A stretch of 64,000 nt of DNA from Actinoplanes lobatus. Its GTDB lineage: Bacteria; Actinomycetota; Actinomycetes; Mycobacteriales; Micromonosporaceae. The notes under the pieces are model-generated. The model ran no database searches, was not told the DNA's origin, and was given only the letters and a program-made list of their open reading frames with translations. Both the position numbers and the translations under genes were made by a program. The stretch is taken from positions 1,927,001 through 1,991,000 of the forward strand of contig NZ_JACHNC010000001.1 of assembly GCF_014205215.1 (NCBI RefSeq). Reading direction: 5' to 3'. Position 1 is the first letter of the stretch. Each line of letters opens with the position of its first letter. Positions 22,060-31,640 of this stretch are shown piece by piece.

Positions 22060-22812
22060 GTGCGTTTACTCCGTACCCTCTCTGGTTTGACGATCGCGGC
22101 GGTCTGCCTGGCCGGCTGCGGGTCCACCAATGGGTCGGCCACGCCGACCTCGACCCCGCAGTTCGTCGACCCGGCCGCACAGGCGTCCTCGGCCGATCCG
22201 GCGGCGGCCCCCTCGGCCCCGGCCGGCGCCGCTCCCGGCCCGAGCACCGCGCCCAGCACGCCGCCGTCGGTGAAGCCGTCCACGAGCGCGACGGCCCCGG
22301 TCGACGTGAAGTACGTCTTCCCCGTCGACGCGTCGAACGTCGACTGGCACGACACCCACTCGAAGTACCCGGCGACCGACATCTTCGTGAACTGCGGCTC
22401 CCGGTTCGTCGCCACCACGAGTGGACGGGTGCTGGAGGTGAGCCTCACCGACACCTACGTCGAGGGGAAGCCGGACGGCCCGGCCAACGGTGGGCTGTCG
22501 GTGTCGATCCTGGGTGACGACGGGGTGCGCTACTACGGCTCGCACCTGAGCAAGGTGCAGTCCGGCATCCGGGCCGGCGTGCGGGTGAAGGCGGGGCAGC
22601 TGCTCGGCGTCACCGGCAAGACCGGCAACGCCAACGATGTCTGCCACCTGCACTACGGCATCTCGCCACCGTGCGCGAAGACCGGCGACTGGAAGGTGCG
22701 GCGCGGCGTGGTCTGGCCCTACACCTACCTGGCGTCGTGGCGTAAGGACGGCCAGAAGAGCCCGGTCGCGTCGGTCGCCACCTGGAAGCGCAAGAACAAC
22801 TGCCAGGCCTAG
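22060..22812 (+). CDS. M23-type peptidase lipoprotein (LytM-like cell-wall hydrolase)
   Basis: A 250-residue lipoprotein from GTG 22060. Signal peptide with lipobox LAGC (Cys20), an Ala/Pro/Thr linker to ~85, then a LytM domain. The zinc ligands are visible: H in DWHDTHSKYPATDIF with the following Asp, and HLHYG near residue 202. It probably cuts peptidoglycan cross-bridges outside the membrane; the domain contains all ligands so it is likely active. It ends 10 bases before tyrA. Confidence 0.85.
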   Translation: MRLLRTLSGLTIAAVCLAGCGSTNGSATPTSTPQFVDPAAQASSADPAAAPSAPAGAAPGPSTAPSTPPSVKPSTSATAPVDVKYVFPVDASNVDWHDTHSKYPATDIFVNCGSRFVATTSGRVLEVSLTDTYVEGKPDGPANGGLSVSILGDDGVRYYGSHLSKVQSGIRAGVRVKAGQLLGVTGKTGNANDVCHLHYGISPPCAKTGDWKVRRGVVWPYTYLASWRKDGQKSPVASVATWKRKNNCQA

Positions 22813-22822
22813 GCTCTGCGTC

Positions 22823-23767
22823 GTGAGCACAGCGGTGATCGGACTCGGGCTGATCGGTGGTTCCCTGCTGCGGGCGCTGGCCGCCGCCGGACACGACGTG
22901 GTGGGCTACGACGCCGACCCGGCCACCCGGGAGGCGGCACGCGCGGCCGGGTTCCGGGTCGCCGGCACGGTGCCCGAGGCGGTCCGGGGCACGGAACTGA
23001 CCGCTCTGGCCGTACCCCTGACGGTGTTGCCTGAAGTGATCGCCGAGATGGCCGGTCACGACGGCCTGGTGACCGACGTGACCTCGGTGAAGGGTCCCGT
23101 CAGGGACCTGATGAAGGGTTTCCGGTTCGTCGGCGGGCATCCGATGGCCGGCAAGGAGACCTCGGGGTTCGCGGCGTCGGAGGCGGCCCTGTTCGCAGGA
23201 TGCGCGTGGGTGCTCTGCCTGGAGCCGCACGGCACCGATCTGGCCGACTGGCTGTCGCTGGCCGGGCTGTTCACCTCGATGGGCGCGCGGGTGGTGCCGG
23301 TGACCGCGACCGAGCACGACACCGCGGTGGCCCGGATCAGTCACGTGCCGCACCTGTTCGCCGCCGCACTGGCCACCCAACTGGTGGCAGATCCGCTGGC
23401 CGGGACGCTGGCGGCCGGATCGTTCCGGGACGGCACCCGGGTGGCCGCGACCCGTCCCGAACTGACCGCGGCGATGTGCGGGGGCAACCGGAGTGCCGTT
23501 CAACGGGAGCTGCACCGGCTGATCGGTGATCTCCAGCGGCTGGAGGAGCACCTCTCGGCCGGCGACCCGACCTCGGCGCTGGTGCCCTACCTGTCGCTCG
23601 CCTCGCAGGCGCGGGGCGCGTGGCCGCCGGCGCCGGGCACGCCGGAGAAGGTGCCGGCCGACGTCGAGGCGCTTCTGGAGCTGGGCCGGGCGGGCGGATG
23701 GGTGACGTCGGTGAACGACACCGAGCTTGTCGGAATGCGGCCGGGATCTGACCTCTATCTCTCCTAA
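22823..23767 (+). CDS. tyrA: Prephenate dehydrogenase
   Basis: A 314-residue NAD(P)-dependent enzyme of tyrosine synthesis, converting prephenate to 4-hydroxyphenylpyruvate. N-terminal Rossmann motif GLGLIGGSLLRAL, VTDVTSVKGPV, the conserved GGHPMAGKETSGF and the catalytic His-containing EHDTAVARISHVPHLFAAAL. Start GTG 22823 gives the nucleotide-binding strand VSTAVIGLG. There is no ACT domain. The close spacing with the upstream lipoprotein suggests a shared transcript. Confidence 0.92.
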   Translation: MSTAVIGLGLIGGSLLRALAAAGHDVVGYDADPATREAARAAGFRVAGTVPEAVRGTELTALAVPLTVLPEVIAEMAGHDGLVTDVTSVKGPVRDLMKGFRFVGGHPMAGKETSGFAASEAALFAGCAWVLCLEPHGTDLADWLSLAGLFTSMGARVVPVTATEHDTAVARISHVPHLFAAALATQLVADPLAGTLAAGSFRDGTRVAATRPELTAAMCGGNRSAVQRELHRLIGDLQRLEEHLSAGDPTSALVPYLSLASQARGAWPPAPGTPEKVPADVEALLELGRAGGWVTSVNDTELVGMRPGSDLYLS

Positions 23768-23802
23768 CGTGATGGGTGACGCCCTACCGCTTAGGAGTTC
23801 CG

Positions 23803-24375
23803 ATGCCCGGTCAAGTTCGCCCCGTCACCGATGAGCAGGACGGTCTGCTCGCCTACCTCGCCCAGATGCGTTACGTGATCAAGCTGACCGCGTACGGGCT
23901 CACCCCGGAGCAGCTGCGGGCCGTGCCGAGCGCCAGCGAGCTCAGCGTCGGCGGGCTGATCCGGCACTGCGCCGCCACCGAAGAGGGCTGGCTGTCCACC
24001 GTGCGCGGCGAGCACGGCCCGGTCGACTACGAGGCCTACGAGCGCAACTTCAAGCTGGCCGACGGGGAGAGCGTCGAGGAGCTGTTCGCGTACTACGACC
24101 GGGTGGCCGAGGCGACCGAGAAGACGGTCCGGGACATCGCCGACCTCGACCACCCGGTGCCGATCGACCATTCGGTGCCGTGGAACCCCAAGGAGTACGA
24201 CGCCTGGTCGCTGCGGTGGGTGCTGCTGCACCTCATCCAGGAGACGGCACGGCACACCGGGCACGCCGACGTGATCCGGCAGACCGTCGACGGCGCCACC
24301 GCGTACCCGCTGATGGCGGCCGCCGAGGGCTGGCCGGAGTCGCCGTGGATGAAGCCCTGGAAGCCCCAGGACTGA
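23803..24375 (+). CDS. DinB-family (DUF664-like) putative metal-dependent protein
   Basis: A 190-residue four-helix-bundle protein. His ligands appear in LIRHCAATEEGWL and in LHLIQETARHTGHADVIR, the DinB/bacillithiol-transferase pattern. It may be a thiol-dependent transferase using mycothiol; this is inferred from the family. TTAGGAG lies 7 bases before ATG 23803. Confidence 0.85.
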   Translation: MPGQVRPVTDEQDGLLAYLAQMRYVIKLTAYGLTPEQLRAVPSASELSVGGLIRHCAATEEGWLSTVRGEHGPVDYEAYERNFKLADGESVEELFAYYDRVAEATEKTVRDIADLDHPVPIDHSVPWNPKEYDAWSLRWVLLHLIQETARHTGHADVIRQTVDGATAYPLMAAAEGWPESPWMKPWKPQD

Positions 24376-24394
24376 GCCTGCTGGCTCCGATTCG

Positions 24395-25357
24395 CTAGGG
24401 CTTCTCACCCCGGTCCACCCGGATCACGCGGCGGTCCGTGACGATCGCCGTGACCAGGTCGTACGGGGTGATGTCGAAGGCCGGGTTCACCGCCTCGCTC
24501 CAGGCGGTGACCTCGGCCGAACCCCGGTCCTCGATCTCCACCCGCGCGCCGGAGGGCGTGCCCACGTCGACCGTGGACTCCGGCGCCACCACCAGGAACG
24601 GGATCCCGGCCCGCTTGGCGCCGAGCGCGTGCGCGTACGTCCCGATCTTGTTGATCACGTCGCCGTTGGCGCAGATCCGGTCGGCGCCGAGGATCACCGC
24701 GTCCACCTCGCCGCGGGCCATCAGGAACGGCCCGGCCGAGTCGACCGCCACCCGGTGCTCGATGCCCCACCGGGTCAGCTCCCAGGAGGTGAGCCGGGCG
24801 CCCTGCAACAGTGGCCGCGTCTCGCTGGCGATCACGCCGGCGAGCAGGCCACGCTGGTGCAGCTCACCGACCACGCCGAGGGCGGTGCCGGTGGTCACCG
24901 CACACAGCCCGCCGGTGTTGCAGTGGGTGAGCAGCCGGGGCCGGGTCCCGCACATCTCGACGACCAGGTCGGCGCCGAGCCGCGCCATGGCCGCCGACGC
25001 CTCGATCTCCTCGTCACGGACCCGGCAGGCCTCGGCCAGCACGGCCTCCGGCCCGTGCGGGAGCAGCGCGGCGGCACGGCGGGCTCCGCGGGCCAGGTTC
25101 ACCGCCGTCGGGCGCGCGCTCTCGATCTTCCGTACGGCCACCGACAGCGCCGCCGGATCATCGGAGTGGACCCGGGCCGCCAGCGCGACCCCGAAGGCCC
25201 CCGCCACGCCGAGCGCCGGTGCGCCCCGGACCGCCAGCGACTGGATCGCCGCGATCAGCTCGCCCACGGTGTGCAGCCGCAGCACCCGCTCCTCGTTCGG
25301 CAACGCGGTCTGGTCGATGATCTCGACGGCGCCGTTGACCCAGTCGATCGTCCGCAT
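24395..25357 (-). CDS. mtnA: S-methyl-5-thioribose-1-phosphate isomerase
   Basis: A 320-residue enzyme of methionine salvage, isomerising methylthioribose 1-phosphate to the ribulose form. It has AVRGAPALGVAGAFG, THCNTGGLCAV (catalytic Cys), the ASETRPLLQGARLT motif and DAVILGADRICANGDVINKIGTY (catalytic Asp). It overlaps the stop of the M48 peptidase gene at 25357. No other salvage gene is in the window apart from deoD, which is too remote to form an operon. Confidence 0.94.
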   Translation of the reverse strand: MRTIDWVNGAVEIIDQTALPNEERVLRLHTVGELIAAIQSLAVRGAPALGVAGAFGVALAARVHSDDPAALSVAVRKIESARPTAVNLARGARRAAALLPHGPEAVLAEACRVRDEEIEASAAMARLGADLVVEMCGTRPRLLTHCNTGGLCAVTTGTALGVVGELHQRGLLAGVIASETRPLLQGARLTSWELTRWGIEHRVAVDSAGPFLMARGEVDAVILGADRICANGDVINKIGTYAHALGAKRAGIPFLVVAPESTVDVGTPSGARVEIEDRGSAEVTAWSEAVNPAFDITPYDLVTAIVTDRRVIRVDRGEKP

Positions 25358-27207
25358 CAGCGCCCGGCCCGCTCGTTGAGCCGGTTCAGGATCTTCTCCA
25401 GGGTGTCCTGGCTCTTGCCCAGCTCCTCACCGGTCCACCGGGCCTTGATTCGGACCGTGGAGCCGTCGTGCAGGTCCACCTCGGCGTTGATCGGCACCGG
25501 CTTGAGCACCCGGGCGCCGGTGACCTCCTCGTACGGCAGGTAGCGGTAGATCTGGGCCAGCGTCGCCGGGTCGTTGTTGGACAGCATCTCCTTGAGCCGC
25601 TTCTCACCGTCGTCGGTGCCCTTGGGCGCGGGCACGAACACGAAACCGCGGTCCAGCATGATCAGGTCGGTCTCCTGGTCGTTCACGCGGACGTTGGCCA
25701 TCGCCCCGATCACGTCCGAGCCGCCGGCCGTGGCGCGGGACTCGACGACCCGGGCCGCCTCGATCTGGATACCGAGCGTACCGAGCCGGGCGCGGGCCTC
25801 GGCCACACTTTCCGGCACGACCGCCAGCTTGGCGATCTCGGTGAAGTCGGCCGGCTGCCCGTCCCGGCCGACCAGCTGTGCCGGGCCGGACCAGGAGTGC
25901 TGGTAGCCGACCACCCCGGAGTGCACCGCGGCGAGGGTGATCAGGTCGTCCATCGGGTCGGCGAAGGCGAGGGCGGCCTCCTTGCGGGTGGCGTCCGGGA
26001 AGAACTCGGCGGCCAGTTTGCCCAGCTTGCCGTCGGCGGCCAGGTCGAGGATCTCGGCCAGTCCGGCCTCCTGGACGCCGAGCAGCCGGGCCGTGGACCG
26101 GAAGATCCGGTCGGCGCCGCGCTGCCGGGCCGCGGTGATCGAGGCGGCGGTGAACTCGGCCCAGGGCAGCACCGGCCGGTCACCGAAGTCGAACGCCTCG
26201 GCCTGGAGGGCCCGGCCGAGCTCGTCGACGTTCGGCAGCAGGATCGTGGCCGGGCGCTCGTCGGCGGTGTGCTGGACCGGGGGCAGGGCCCGGATCGCGG
26301 TGATCCGGTCGCCGAGGGCCGGGTGGGTGTCCCACACCGAGGTCTCGTCGTCCGGCTCGATGTCGCGCAGCCCGGCCAGTGCCTCGGTACGGGCCGCGTG
26401 CATCTGCCCGAAGCCGCCGAAGATGTCGTCCGGCGCGTAGCCCAGCTCCACGCCCTGGGCGACGTACTGTCCGAAGTAGAAGTTCCAGGCGAAGGTGGCC
26501 ACCGGCAGCTCGCGCATCACGCCGACGGCGGCGTCGGCACCGGCCACCCGGACCGCGACCTCGTCGGCCTCGAACTCCTGGCGGCGGCCGACCGCGTTGC
26601 TGACCAGGCGGTAGAGGCGGCCGTAGCCCTTGAAGACCCAGCCGAACACGTTGTACCGGCCGACCCGGCTGAGCGTCTCGTACATGGCGAGCCGGCCCCG
26701 GTACGCGATGGCGCCGAGCCGGGTGTGCGAGCCGGAGTAGTGGCCGAGCTCGTGCCCGAGGACCGCGCGCAGCTGGTCGACGGTGAAGGTCTGCAGCAGC
26801 GGCATGCCCAGGTAGAGACGACGGGTGCCGCCGAGCAGGCCGAGCAGCCGGGCGTCCTCGCTGACCGCCGCGTTGACCATCGGCTCGAGGCGGATCTCGT
26901 CGGGGGCGCGGGTGCCGGCCGCGGTGGCCAGCTCGCGGACCGTCGCCCACAGCTCGGGCGCCTGCTCCGGGGTGATCAGCAGGCCGTCCGGCTCGCTCGG
27001 CTTGGTCCGGATCGCCCGCCACAGACCGGCGAGCACCGCGCCGACCGCCGCGAGCAGCAGCCAGCTGAGCTTGGCCGCTCCGGCGCCGTGCATGTGCGTC
27101 CAGATCTCGTAGAGCAGCCAGCCGACCAGGGCCAGCTGGAGCAGGCCCAGCACGTAGAAACCGACGAGCATCGCGACCGAGACGGCGGCGCGCAGCGTAG
27201 TGGACAT
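25357..27207 (-). CDS. M48-family membrane zinc metallopeptidase
   Basis: A 616-residue protein. Two N-terminal membrane helices (about 8-35 and 46-65), then an M48 catalytic domain with HELGH at 152-156 and a distal Glu in RRQEFEADEVAV. Much longer than HtpX (~290): the C-terminal ~300 residues hold an extra mixed alpha/beta domain of unknown role. It probably degrades misfolded membrane proteins. The ATG at 27207 has GGGAGGGAACC upstream. It is followed by mtnA in the same unit. Confidence 0.88.
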   Translation of the reverse strand: MSTTLRAAVSVAMLVGFYVLGLLQLALVGWLLYEIWTHMHGAGAAKLSWLLLAAVGAVLAGLWRAIRTKPSEPDGLLITPEQAPELWATVRELATAAGTRAPDEIRLEPMVNAAVSEDARLLGLLGGTRRLYLGMPLLQTFTVDQLRAVLGHELGHYSGSHTRLGAIAYRGRLAMYETLSRVGRYNVFGWVFKGYGRLYRLVSNAVGRRQEFEADEVAVRVAGADAAVGVMRELPVATFAWNFYFGQYVAQGVELGYAPDDIFGGFGQMHAARTEALAGLRDIEPDDETSVWDTHPALGDRITAIRALPPVQHTADERPATILLPNVDELGRALQAEAFDFGDRPVLPWAEFTAASITAARQRGADRIFRSTARLLGVQEAGLAEILDLAADGKLGKLAAEFFPDATRKEAALAFADPMDDLITLAAVHSGVVGYQHSWSGPAQLVGRDGQPADFTEIAKLAVVPESVAEARARLGTLGIQIEAARVVESRATAGGSDVIGAMANVRVNDQETDLIMLDRGFVFVPAPKGTDDGEKRLKEMLSNNDPATLAQIYRYLPYEEVTGARVLKPVPINAEVDLHDGSTVRIKARWTGEELGKSQDTLEKILNRLNERAGR

Positions 27208-27311
27208 GACGGTGGTTCCCTCCCCGTGATGCGCCCGTCCGGGCGGCCGTCGGAAGATACCGACCTCGATATGCGCCGGGCAAGATCCTTAAAAGGTCCT
27301 AGGCTGCGGTT

Positions 27312-28370
27312 ATGGCTTCTCGTGATCCGGTCGCCGATCTGCGGCGCATCGCGTTCCTGCTGGAGCGGGCGAACGAGGCGACGTACCGGGTGCGCGCCTT
27401 CCGGTCGGCGGCCGCGACCGTGTCGAAGACCCCGCCGGACGAGCTGGCCGCCCGGGCCGGGGCGGGCACCCTGGCGAAGTTGCCCGGCATCGGCGACGTG
27501 ACCGCGCGCTGCGTGGCCGAGTCCCTGGCCGGGGAGGAGCCGGTCTACCTGCGCCGGCTGACCGCCACCGAGGGCACCGAGATCCCGGCCGCGGCCGCCG
27601 CGCTGCGGGCCGCGCTGCGCGGTGACTGTCACGTGCACTCGGACTGGTCGGACGGTGGCTCGCCGATCGAGGAGATGGCGCTGGCCGCCGCCGACCTCGG
27701 CCACGAGTACTTCGTGCTGACCGACCACTCGCCGCGGCTCACCGTGGCCCGGGGGCTGACCGCCGACCGGTTGCGGCGCCAACTCGATCACGTGGCGATG
27801 CTGAACGAGGCGCTGCCCGAGGGGTTTCGCATCCTCACCGGCATCGAGGTGGACATCCTCGAGGACGGGAGCCTGGACCAGGAGGAGGAGCTGCTGGCCC
27901 GGCTCGACGTGGTGGTCGGCTCGGTGCACAGCAAGCTGCGCGACGACGCGTCCCGGATGACGCGGCGGATGGTGACCGCGATCGGCAACCCGCATCTCGA
28001 CGTCCTCGGGCACATGACCGGGCGCAAGGTGTCGGCCGCCGGCGAGGGCGACGCCGCGCACCGCCGGGCCCGGACCCGGCCGCCCAGCGACTTCGACCTG
28101 GAGAAGGTGCTGGCCGCCTGCCTCGACCACGGCAAGGCCATCGAGATCAACTCCCGGCCGGACCGGCTCGACCCGCCGAAACGGATGCTCACCGTCGCGG
28201 TGGAGGCGGGCTGCGTGTTCAGCATCGACACCGATGCGCACGCCCCCGGCCAACTGGACTGGCTGGACTTCGGTTGTGGGCGGGCCGCGCTGTGCGGCGT
28301 GCCGGCCGACCGGGTGGTGAACACCTGGACGGCCGAACGCCTGCTGGAGTGGACCGGATCACATGGTTGA
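27312..28370 (+). CDS. PHP-domain phosphoesterase with N-terminal helix-hairpin-helix
   Basis: A 352-residue protein resembling the C-terminal half of bacterial family X polymerases without the polymerase. Residues 1-80 contain a helix-hairpin-helix (AKLPGIGDVTARCV). From ~108 is a PHP domain with the metal-ligand motif CHVHSDWSDG, LTDHSPRLTV, EVDILEDG and DTDAHAPGQ. It is likely a DNA-end or 3' phosphoesterase, or a histidinol-phosphatase-like enzyme. The ATG at 27312 begins 104 bases from the divergent M48 gene. Confidence 0.88.
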   Translation: MASRDPVADLRRIAFLLERANEATYRVRAFRSAAATVSKTPPDELAARAGAGTLAKLPGIGDVTARCVAESLAGEEPVYLRRLTATEGTEIPAAAAALRAALRGDCHVHSDWSDGGSPIEEMALAAADLGHEYFVLTDHSPRLTVARGLTADRLRRQLDHVAMLNEALPEGFRILTGIEVDILEDGSLDQEEELLARLDVVVGSVHSKLRDDASRMTRRMVTAIGNPHLDVLGHMTGRKVSAAGEGDAAHRRARTRPPSDFDLEKVLAACLDHGKAIEINSRPDRLDPPKRMLTVAVEAGCVFSIDTDAHAPGQLDWLDFGCGRAALCGVPADRVVNTWTAERLLEWTGSHG

Positions 28371-28390
28371 GATCACGTAGGGTCGGCGGC

Positions 28391-30061
28391 GTGGGACGAA
28401 TTGACGAACTCGCGAACCGATACGTCGACGAATGGGCCGCGCTCAACCCGACCGGCGCCACCGCCACCGGCATAACCGGTTACGAGGACAAGACCGACGA
28501 CCTCTCCCCGGAGGGCTTCGAGGCTCAGGCCGAGCTGCTCCGCCGGACCATCAACGATCTCGACGTGACCGAGCCGGAGCACGAATCCGAGCAGGTCGCC
28601 AAGGACGCCATGCTGGAGCGGCTGGGCCTGCAACTGGCGCAGTACGACGCGGGCTATGTGAGCACCGACGTCAGTGTCATCACCAGCTCGCTGCACGAGC
28701 TGCGGATGGTCCTCGACGTGATGCCCACCGAGGGCGAGCAGGCGGTCGCCGACATCACGGCCCGGCTCAACGCCTTCCCGTACGCCCTGGAGCAGTACCG
28801 CCGGACCCTGCTCGAGGGCGCCGGCGACGGCCGGGTCAGTGCCCGGGCGCAGCTGCTGGCGGTGGCCGAGCAGTGCGAGGCGTGGACCGATCCGGCCCGT
28901 GACGACTTCTTCCACGGGCTGGCCCGGCGGCTGGGCGCGTCCGGCGCGCTCGCCAAGGAGCTGGAGCGGGGCGCGGCGGCGGCCACCGCGGCGACCGCCT
29001 CCTTCGGTGACTTCCTCCGCGACGAGCTGGCCCCGCGCGGCCGGGAGAAGGAGGCTGCCGGCCCCGAGCGGTACGCGCTGGCCTCCCAGTACTTCCTCGG
29101 CGCCAAGGTGGACCAGCTGGAGACGTACCACTGGGGTTTCGCCGAGCTGGACCGGCTGGAGCGGGAGATGCGCGCCGTGTCGGCGGCGATCGCCGGCGCC
29201 GGGGCGACGGTGAACGAGGCGGTCGCCGTGCTCGACGCCGACCCGGCCCGCAACATCCGCGGCAAGGAGGCCTTCCGGGACTGGATGCAGGCGCTCTCCG
29301 ACCGGGCGATCACCGAGCTGAACGGTGTCCACTTCGACATCGAGGGCCCGGCCCAGAAGCTGGAGTGCTGCCTCACGCCGACCAGCGACGGCGGCATCTA
29401 CTACACCGGCCCGAGCGAGGACTTCTCCCGGCCCGGCCGGATGTGGTGGGCGGTGCCGGAGGGCCAGGAGGTCTTCTCCACCTGGCGCGAGGTCACCACC
29501 GTCTATCACGAGGGTGTGCCCGGCCATCACCTCCAGGTCAGCCAGACGCTGCTGCGCGCCGACCAGCTGAACCGGTACCAGCGGCTGCTCTGCTGGTGCT
29601 CCGGCCACGGCGAGGGCTGGGCCCTGTACGCCGAGCGGCTGATGGACGAGCTGGGCTACCTCACCGATCCGGGCGACCGGCTCGGCATGCTCGACGGCCA
29701 GGCGCTGCGTGCGGCCCGGGTGATCGTCGACATCGGCATGCACCTGGAACTTCCGATCCCCCAGGACAACCCGTTCGGCTTCCACCCGGGTGAACGATGG
29801 ACGCCGGAACTCGGCTGGGAGTTCCTGCGGGCACACACCCGGATGCCGGAGGAGGTCCTCCGGTTCGAGTGGAAGCGCTATCTGGGGTGGCCGGGGCAGG
29901 CGCCTTCGTACAAGGTCGGCGAGCGGATCTGGTTCGAGGCCCGCGACGAGGCGAAACGCCGCAAGGGCAGTGACTTCGACCTCAAGAGGTTCCACCGGGA
30001 CGCGCTCAACCTCGGTTCGCTGGGGCTCGACCCGCTCCGTAAGGCACTGGCCAGGATTTGA
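28391..30061 (+). CDS. DUF885-family zinc metallopeptidase
   Basis: A 556-residue M32-like protein. The catalytic motif is HEGVPGHH (in TVYHEGVPGHHLQVSQ), with downstream Glu in GHGEGWALYAERLMDELG. These enzymes are predicted cytosolic carboxypeptidases or oligopeptidases. I chose GTG 28391 because the family begins with GRIDELANRYVDEW. It starts 20 bases after the PHP gene stop, so the two share a transcript that ends at the strong terminator at 30069. Confidence 0.9.
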   Translation: MGRIDELANRYVDEWAALNPTGATATGITGYEDKTDDLSPEGFEAQAELLRRTINDLDVTEPEHESEQVAKDAMLERLGLQLAQYDAGYVSTDVSVITSSLHELRMVLDVMPTEGEQAVADITARLNAFPYALEQYRRTLLEGAGDGRVSARAQLLAVAEQCEAWTDPARDDFFHGLARRLGASGALAKELERGAAAATAATASFGDFLRDELAPRGREKEAAGPERYALASQYFLGAKVDQLETYHWGFAELDRLEREMRAVSAAIAGAGATVNEAVAVLDADPARNIRGKEAFRDWMQALSDRAITELNGVHFDIEGPAQKLECCLTPTSDGGIYYTGPSEDFSRPGRMWWAVPEGQEVFSTWREVTTVYHEGVPGHHLQVSQTLLRADQLNRYQRLLCWCSGHGEGWALYAERLMDELGYLTDPGDRLGMLDGQALRAARVIVDIGMHLELPIPQDNPFGFHPGERWTPELGWEFLRAHTRMPEEVLRFEWKRYLGWPGQAPSYKVGERIWFEARDEAKRRKGSDFDLKRFHRDALNLGSLGLDPLRKALARI

Positions 30062-30068
30062 GTCATTC

Positions 30069-30113
30069 GGGTCTCTCCGTGCCGAAAACGGGACGGAGAG
30101 ACCCGCCTTTTTG
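30069..30113 (+). terminator. Intrinsic terminator after the DUF885 gene
   Basis: GGGTCTCTCCGT pairs with ACGGAGAGACCC (12 bp) around a 12-base loop, followed by GCCTTTTTG. It is a textbook rho-independent terminator 8 bases past the stop codon. Confidence 0.9.
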
Positions 30114-30503
30114 TATTTGATCCATTACTCTGCGCACAATTCCTCCGCTGAGCGATCGTTCAACCACGCTCCGCGAATGGGCCGCTACCCAGATGTAACA
30201 AATCCGAAGTAGAACTCATATTCACGTCCCGCCTGAGGTGCGGATACGATCTCCCGCGGCGCTCCGCACTTGTTCCGGAAGCAGCGTGGACTGGGCCTTT
30301 CTCGATCCGGCCCCGGCCCGGGCGTTCGTACAGCCAAGTCGGCAGTGCCGCGTATCCCCCGATCAGCCGAGCGAACTCTGACCCTTGGAAAGGGGTTTTC
30401 TGAGGATTTCTCGGATAGATTGACCCGGATCGGTGTGCCCGCATGGCTACTCTCCGTAGCCCCCCACTGGCCCATAGCGTGTGCATGGCGGAGGACTAAA
30501 GCA
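30114..30503. other. Upstream region of the conservon, no gene seen
   Basis: About 390 bases, visibly less GC-rich at its left end. No frame with a Shine-Dalgarno or family match is present. It should contain the promoter of the sensor/conservon unit; a TTGACC (30420-30425) is a possible -35 box but no well-spaced -10 is evident. Confidence 0.45.
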
Positions 30504-31640
30504 ATGTCAGTCTCGGTGAACAGCCGGCGAACGCGTTTACGCTCCGCCCTCGCGGTGGTGCTGACGGTTCTCGTCGTGCTGCCGACCGCAGCCCTGTTCC
30601 TGCGTGTCCTGGACGAGATCAACACTCAGCGGGACGAGACGCAGCTCAAGCAGCACGGTGTCGAGTACCTCGTGACCCTGGCGCCGCTGGTCAGCGCGCT
30701 CGCCGAGTCACAGTCGCAGGCTCTGCAGGGTGTCACCGCCGAGCCCCAGTCGCTGACCGCCGCCGTCGCCCGGGTGCAGGCCGTGGACGAGCGCCTCGGC
30801 GAGGAGCTGGACACCTCCAGCCGCTGGGCCGGCCTGAAGGAGAAGATCGGTCGCCTGCCCGGCATCGCCGGCACCGCGCAGACCGTCTACGACTCCCACG
30901 TCGAGGTCGGCGAGCTGGCCCTCGCGCTGTACAGCGCGGTCCGCGAGAACGCCAAGCTCAACATGGACCAGCAGTCCGACATCTGGTTCCTCCAGGAGAC
31001 CATCACGGTGGACATGCCCGAGGCGGTCACCAACGTGAGCCGGATGAGCGACTCGGCCAACATGCTGGCCGCCGCCGGCCAGCGGCAGCGGGCCGTCCTC
31101 CAGGTGCAGCTCGGCGTCGCCGTCGCGGCCGTCGAGGAGAGCGTCGAAAAGCTGACCGACCACCTCCAGGCCGCCGCCGAGGACACCGAGAGCTCCACGC
31201 TCGCCGGCAACCTGGTGAGCAACCTCGACTCGTTCCGTCGTGGCGTCGAGTCCGCCAACCGTGGCACCAACTACGGTGGTCAACCGAACGTGTCGACCCT
31301 GGTGACCGCGCAGAGCACGCTGTCCACCGCGCTGAACGCGCTGACCACGGTGACCCTCAAGGAGCTGTCGACGCTGCTCGAGGAGCGCGACGACGACCTC
31401 CAGATCCGCCAGATCGAGGCGTGGGCGCTGCTCGGCGTCTCCATCGCGCTGCTGCTGGTCGCCGCCTTCTGGACCCGGAGCCGGGCCGCCCGGGTCCGCG
31501 ACTCGCTCGACAGCAGCCGCAACGTCTCGGTGCGTGCCGACAGCGACGGCCCAGGGTCGTCCGCGGTCAGCCCGTACGACCAGGCCCCCGTCTACGGCGG
31601 CAGTGCTACTGGGCGGGAGCGTTCCGGTGCTCTTCGGTAA
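30504..31640 (+). CDS. Two-helix membrane sensor-like protein upstream of the conservon
   Basis: A 378-residue protein. A signal/membrane helix (LRSALAVVLTVLVVLPTAALFL), then ~290 extracellular residues of all-helical sequence with the spacing of NIT-type sensor modules, a second helix (WALLGVSIALLLVAAFW), and a short cytosolic tail. No kinase or methyl-acceptor domain is present. The ATG at 30504 follows GGAGGACTAAAGCA. Its end overlaps the start of the kinase gene by 14 bases, so it probably works as a partner sensor with the CvnA-like kinase. Confidence 0.78.
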   Translation: MSVSVNSRRTRLRSALAVVLTVLVVLPTAALFLRVLDEINTQRDETQLKQHGVEYLVTLAPLVSALAESQSQALQGVTAEPQSLTAAVARVQAVDERLGEELDTSSRWAGLKEKIGRLPGIAGTAQTVYDSHVEVGELALALYSAVRENAKLNMDQQSDIWFLQETITVDMPEAVTNVSRMSDSANMLAAAGQRQRAVLQVQLGVAVAAVEESVEKLTDHLQAAAEDTESSTLAGNLVSNLDSFRRGVESANRGTNYGGQPNVSTLVTAQSTLSTALNALTTVTLKELSTLLEERDDDLQIRQIEAWALLGVSIALLLVAAFWTRSRAARVRDSLDSSRNVSVRADSDGPGSSAVSPYDQAPVYGGSATGRERSGALR